Source of the DNA: an uncultured Cytophagales bacterium
GTDB taxonomy: Bacteria; Bacteroidota; Bacteroidia; Cytophagales; 172606-1
Direction of reading: 5' to 3'
Length of the DNA stretch: 46,395 nucleotides
Assembly (NCBI GenBank): GCA_902805615.1
Contig: CADCTQ010000090.1
Span: forward strand, 1-46,395
Under the pieces are notes generated by a model. It saw only the letters and a list, made by a program, of their open reading frames with translations. It had not been told where the DNA came from and made no database searches. Of the stretch, positions 44,512 to 46,395 are shown piece by piece; positions within the stretch are counted from its first letter, which is position 1; each line of letters opens with the position of its first letter. The position numbers were made by a program, and so were the translations under genes.

Positions 44512-44538
44512 TAGAGACGCGATTCATCGCGTCTCTAC
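44511..44538. repeat. Perfect hairpin GTAGAGACGCGA / TCGCGTCTCTAC
   Basis: The 12-bp arms enclose TTCA, and the first base is the last base of the preceding stop codon. No T-tract follows. From memory, near-identical hairpins are abundant dispersed repeats in other bacteria, including filamentous cyanobacteria. It may serve as a transcript 3' end or be a mobile repeat. Confidence 0.75.
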
Positions 44539-44604
44539 GGACGACTGTTCTGCTACTTTTTCAACTAACAACTTACAACGGGCCGCCAACCACTATTTTC
44601 TTCC

Positions 44605-44612
44605 TAATTTTG
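44605..44612 (+). promoter_or_regulatory. -7 element of lepA (TAATTTTG)
   Basis: TAATTTTG matches TAnnTTTG and lies 16 nt before the lepA ATG, giving a short leader. No clear TTG -33 element is found at the usual distance. Confidence 0.5.
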
Positions 44613-44628
44613 CAAGAGATTGAATCAC

Positions 44629-46395
44629 ATGGAAAACATCCGCAATTTTTGCATTATCGCCCATATTGACCACGGGAAGAGTACTTTGGCGGACCGCCTG
44701 CTCGAATTCACCAACACGGTGGGGAAGCGGGACATGCAGGCCCAGTTGCTCGATGACATGGACCTGGAACGCGAACGGGGCATCACCATCAAGAGCCACG
44801 CCATCCAGATGGATTACGTATACAAGGGCAAACCTTACGTGCTCAACCTGATTGATACGCCCGGCCACGTTGACTTTTCGTACGAAGTGTCGCGTTCCAT
44901 TGCCGCCTGCGAAGGGGCCCTGCTCGTGGTGGACGCCTCGCAGGGCATCGAGGCGCAAACCATCTCCAACCTCTACCTGGCGATGGGCAGCGACCTGGAA
45001 ATCATCCCCGTGCTCAACAAGATTGACCTGCCCGGCGCCATGCCCGAAGAGGTGAAAGACCAGATCGTGGACCTGGTGGGCTGCAAGCGGGAAGAGATCA
45101 TTCACGCCAGCGGCAAGGAAGGCATCGGCATCGTAGACATTCTCGCCGCGGTGGTGGAACGCATTCCGGCCCCGAAAGGAAAGCCCCAGGGCGAGTTGCA
45201 GGCCCTCATTTTTGACTCCGCATATAACTCCTACCGCGGCATCGAGGTTATCTTCCGGGTGCTCAACGGCTCCATCCGCAAGGGCGACAAGGTGAAGTTC
45301 GTGGCGACCGGCAAAACCTACAACGCCGACGAAGTAGGCGTGCTGCGCCTCGACAAGGAGCCCCGCGAGTTCGTGGGCGCCGGCGACGTAGGTTACCTGA
45401 TCTCCGGCATCAAGAATGCCCGCGAGGTAAAAGTAGGCGACACCATCACCCACGTGGACCGGCCCACCAAAGAGGCCATTACGGGGTTCGAGGACGTGAA
45501 GCCGATGGTCTTTGCCGGCATTTACCCGGTGGAAACCAGCGAGTTCGAGGAATTGCGCGACGCCATTGAAAAGCTCCAGCTCAACGACGCTTCCCTGGTG
45601 TGGGAGCCCGAAACGTCGGCGGCCCTCGGCTTCGGCTTCCGCTGCGGCTTCCTGGGCATGCTGCACATGGAAATCGTGCAGGAACGGCTCGAACGGGAGT
45701 TCAACATGACGGTGATCACCACGGTGCCTTCCGTACAGTTCACCTGTTTCACCACCAAGGGCGAATCGTTTCCCGTGAGCGCCCCTTCCGAAATGCCGGA
45801 GGCCAACTACATCGAACACATCGAGGAGCCCTTCATCAAGGCCCAGATCATTACCAAGTCTGAGTACGTGGGCCCGGTGATTGCGCTTTGCATGGACAAG
45901 CGGGGCATCATCAAGAACCAGAGCTACCTCACCACCGACCGCGTGGAGCTGATCTTCGAACTGCCCCTGTCGGAAATCGTATTCGACTTCTTCGACAAGC
46001 TCAAAACCATTTCGCGCGGGTACGCCTCGCTGGATTACGAACTCATCGGCTTCCGCACCTCGCACCTGGTGAAGCTCGACATCATGCTCAACGGCGAGAA
46101 GGTGGACGCTCTCTCGGCCATCGTGCACCGTGACAAGGCCTACGACTGGGGCAAGCGCCTCTGCGAAAAGCTCCGCGAACTGCTGCCCCGCCAGATGTTC
46201 GAGATTGCCGTGCAGGCGGCCATCGGCCAGAAGATCATTGCCCGCGAAACGGTGAAGGCCATCCGCAAGGACGTACTCGCCAAGTGTTACGGCGGCGATA
46301 TTTCGCGGAAGCGCAAACTGCTCGAAAAGCAGAAGAAAGGGAAAAAGCGGATGCGCCAGGTCGGCAACGTCGAAATCCCCCAGGAAGCCTTCATG
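44629..46395 (+). CDS. lepA: Elongation factor 4 (LepA), C-terminus cut by window end
   Basis: The frame is open from ATG 44629 to the window edge (589 codons). Against the usual ~595-600 aa only a few C-terminal residues are missing. GTPase motifs are intact: G1 AHIDHGKST (11-19), G2 within [10 protein letters not shown]3 DTPGH (76-80), G4 NKID (130-133) and G5 ASGK. The EF4-specific C-terminal part is recognisable by [23 protein letters not shown] and [37 protein letters not shown]. LepA is a ribosome-associated translational GTPase that promotes back-translocation or ribosome assembly. It has its own promoter-like element and is not obviously linked to the efflux operon. Confidence 0.98.
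   Translation, partial: MENIRNFCIIAHIDHGKSTLADRLLEFTNTVGKRDMQAQLLDDMDLERERGITIKSHAIQMDYVYKGKPYVLNLIDTPGHVDFSYEVSRSIAACEGALLVVDASQGIEAQTISNLYLAMGSDLEIIPVLNKIDLPGAMPEEVKDQIVDLVGCKREEIIHASGKEGIGIVDILAAVVERIPAPKGKPQGELQALIFDSAYNSYRGIEVIFRVLNGSIRKGDKVKFVATGKTYNADEVGVLRLDKEPREFVGAGDVGYLISGIKNAREVKVGDTITHVDRPTKEAITGFEDVKPMVFAGIYPVETSEFEELRDAIEKLQLNDASLVWEPETSAALGFGFRCGFLGMLHMEIVQERLEREFNMTVITTVPSVQFTCFTTKGESFPVSAPSEMPEANYIEHIEEPFIKAQIITKSEYVGPVIALCMDKRGIIKNQSYLTTDRVELIFELPLSEIVFDFFDKLKTISRGYASLDYELIGFRTSHLVKLDIMLNGEKVDALSAIVHRDKAYDWGKRLCEKLRELLPRQMFEIAVQAAIGQKIIARETVKAIRKDVLAKCYGGDISRKRKLLEKQKKGKKRMRQVGNVEIPQEAFM

Noticed and set aside
44511-44538. Hairpin as an intrinsic terminator of the efflux operon
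   Set aside because: No T-tract follows on either strand. It is kept as a repeat only.
1-46395. tRNA, rRNA or riboswitch genes
   Set aside because: I looked for clover-leaf patterns and conserved riboswitch cores in the gaps and saw none that I could support by eye.

Overview
The window reads as a chromosomal segment of a high-G+C Bacteroidota, most probably of the order Cytophagales. The signs are four SusC/SusD-type outer-membrane nutrient importers, many lipoproteins, a type IX secretion (T9SS) C-terminal sorting domain, TAnnTTTG-type -7 promoter elements in place of the sigma-70 -10 box, and start codons without Shine-Dalgarno sequences. I cannot name the genus from sequence alone.

Region 1 (1-5.9 kb) holds a phosphodiesterase/phosphatase-like exported enzyme, two divergent 71-aa paralogs of unknown function, a 205-bp MITE-like element, an HSL-family esterase lipoprotein, and a complete IS630-family insertion sequence (4303-5503). 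The IS sits at the dyad centre of an older ~300-bp near-palindrome, and its transposase is encoded in two frames joined at an A8 slippery run.

Region 2 (5.9-34.1 kb) is a run of four SusC/SusD cassettes, all on the + strand. Cassette 1 (5948-14245) adds two lipoproteins and a T9SS-exported M43 metalloprotease, and so looks like a RagAB-like peptide-uptake operon. It is followed by an independent, lower-G+C M57-type metalloprotease lipoprotein (14575) and a convergent small lipoprotein (15977). Cassettes 2 (16853-22056) and 4 (28675-34056) are paralogous triads of SusC, SusD-like_2 and a small lipoprotein. Cassette 3 (22453-27172) is a SusC/RagB-type SusD pair. Cassettes 2, 3 and 4 share one promoter architecture, with exactly 45 nt between the -7 element and the ATG. 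No glycoside hydrolases, ECF sigma/anti-sigma pairs or hybrid two-component regulators are present, so the substrates are more likely peptides than polysaccharides, although this is inference. A 1.4-kb gene-free stretch (27.2-28.7 kb) is packed with inverted repeats.

Region 3 (34.1-37.1 kb, minus strand) carries a FadL/OmpP1-type outer-membrane transporter and an SGNH/GDSL hydrolase lipoprotein. They are separated by a ~214-bp element with ~58-bp terminal inverted repeats.

Region 4 (37.5-44.5 kb, + strand) is a MarR-regulated tripartite RND efflux operon: MarR, adaptor, HAE1-type pump, TolC-like channel, and a membrane-anchored GyrI-like protein. Three of its leader or intercistronic gaps contain heptanucleotide repeat arrays; two of these fold back as inverted arms. 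A motif shared between the MarR promoter and the divergent fadL-like promoter suggests common control. The window ends inside lepA (elongation factor 4), with only the extreme C-terminus missing.
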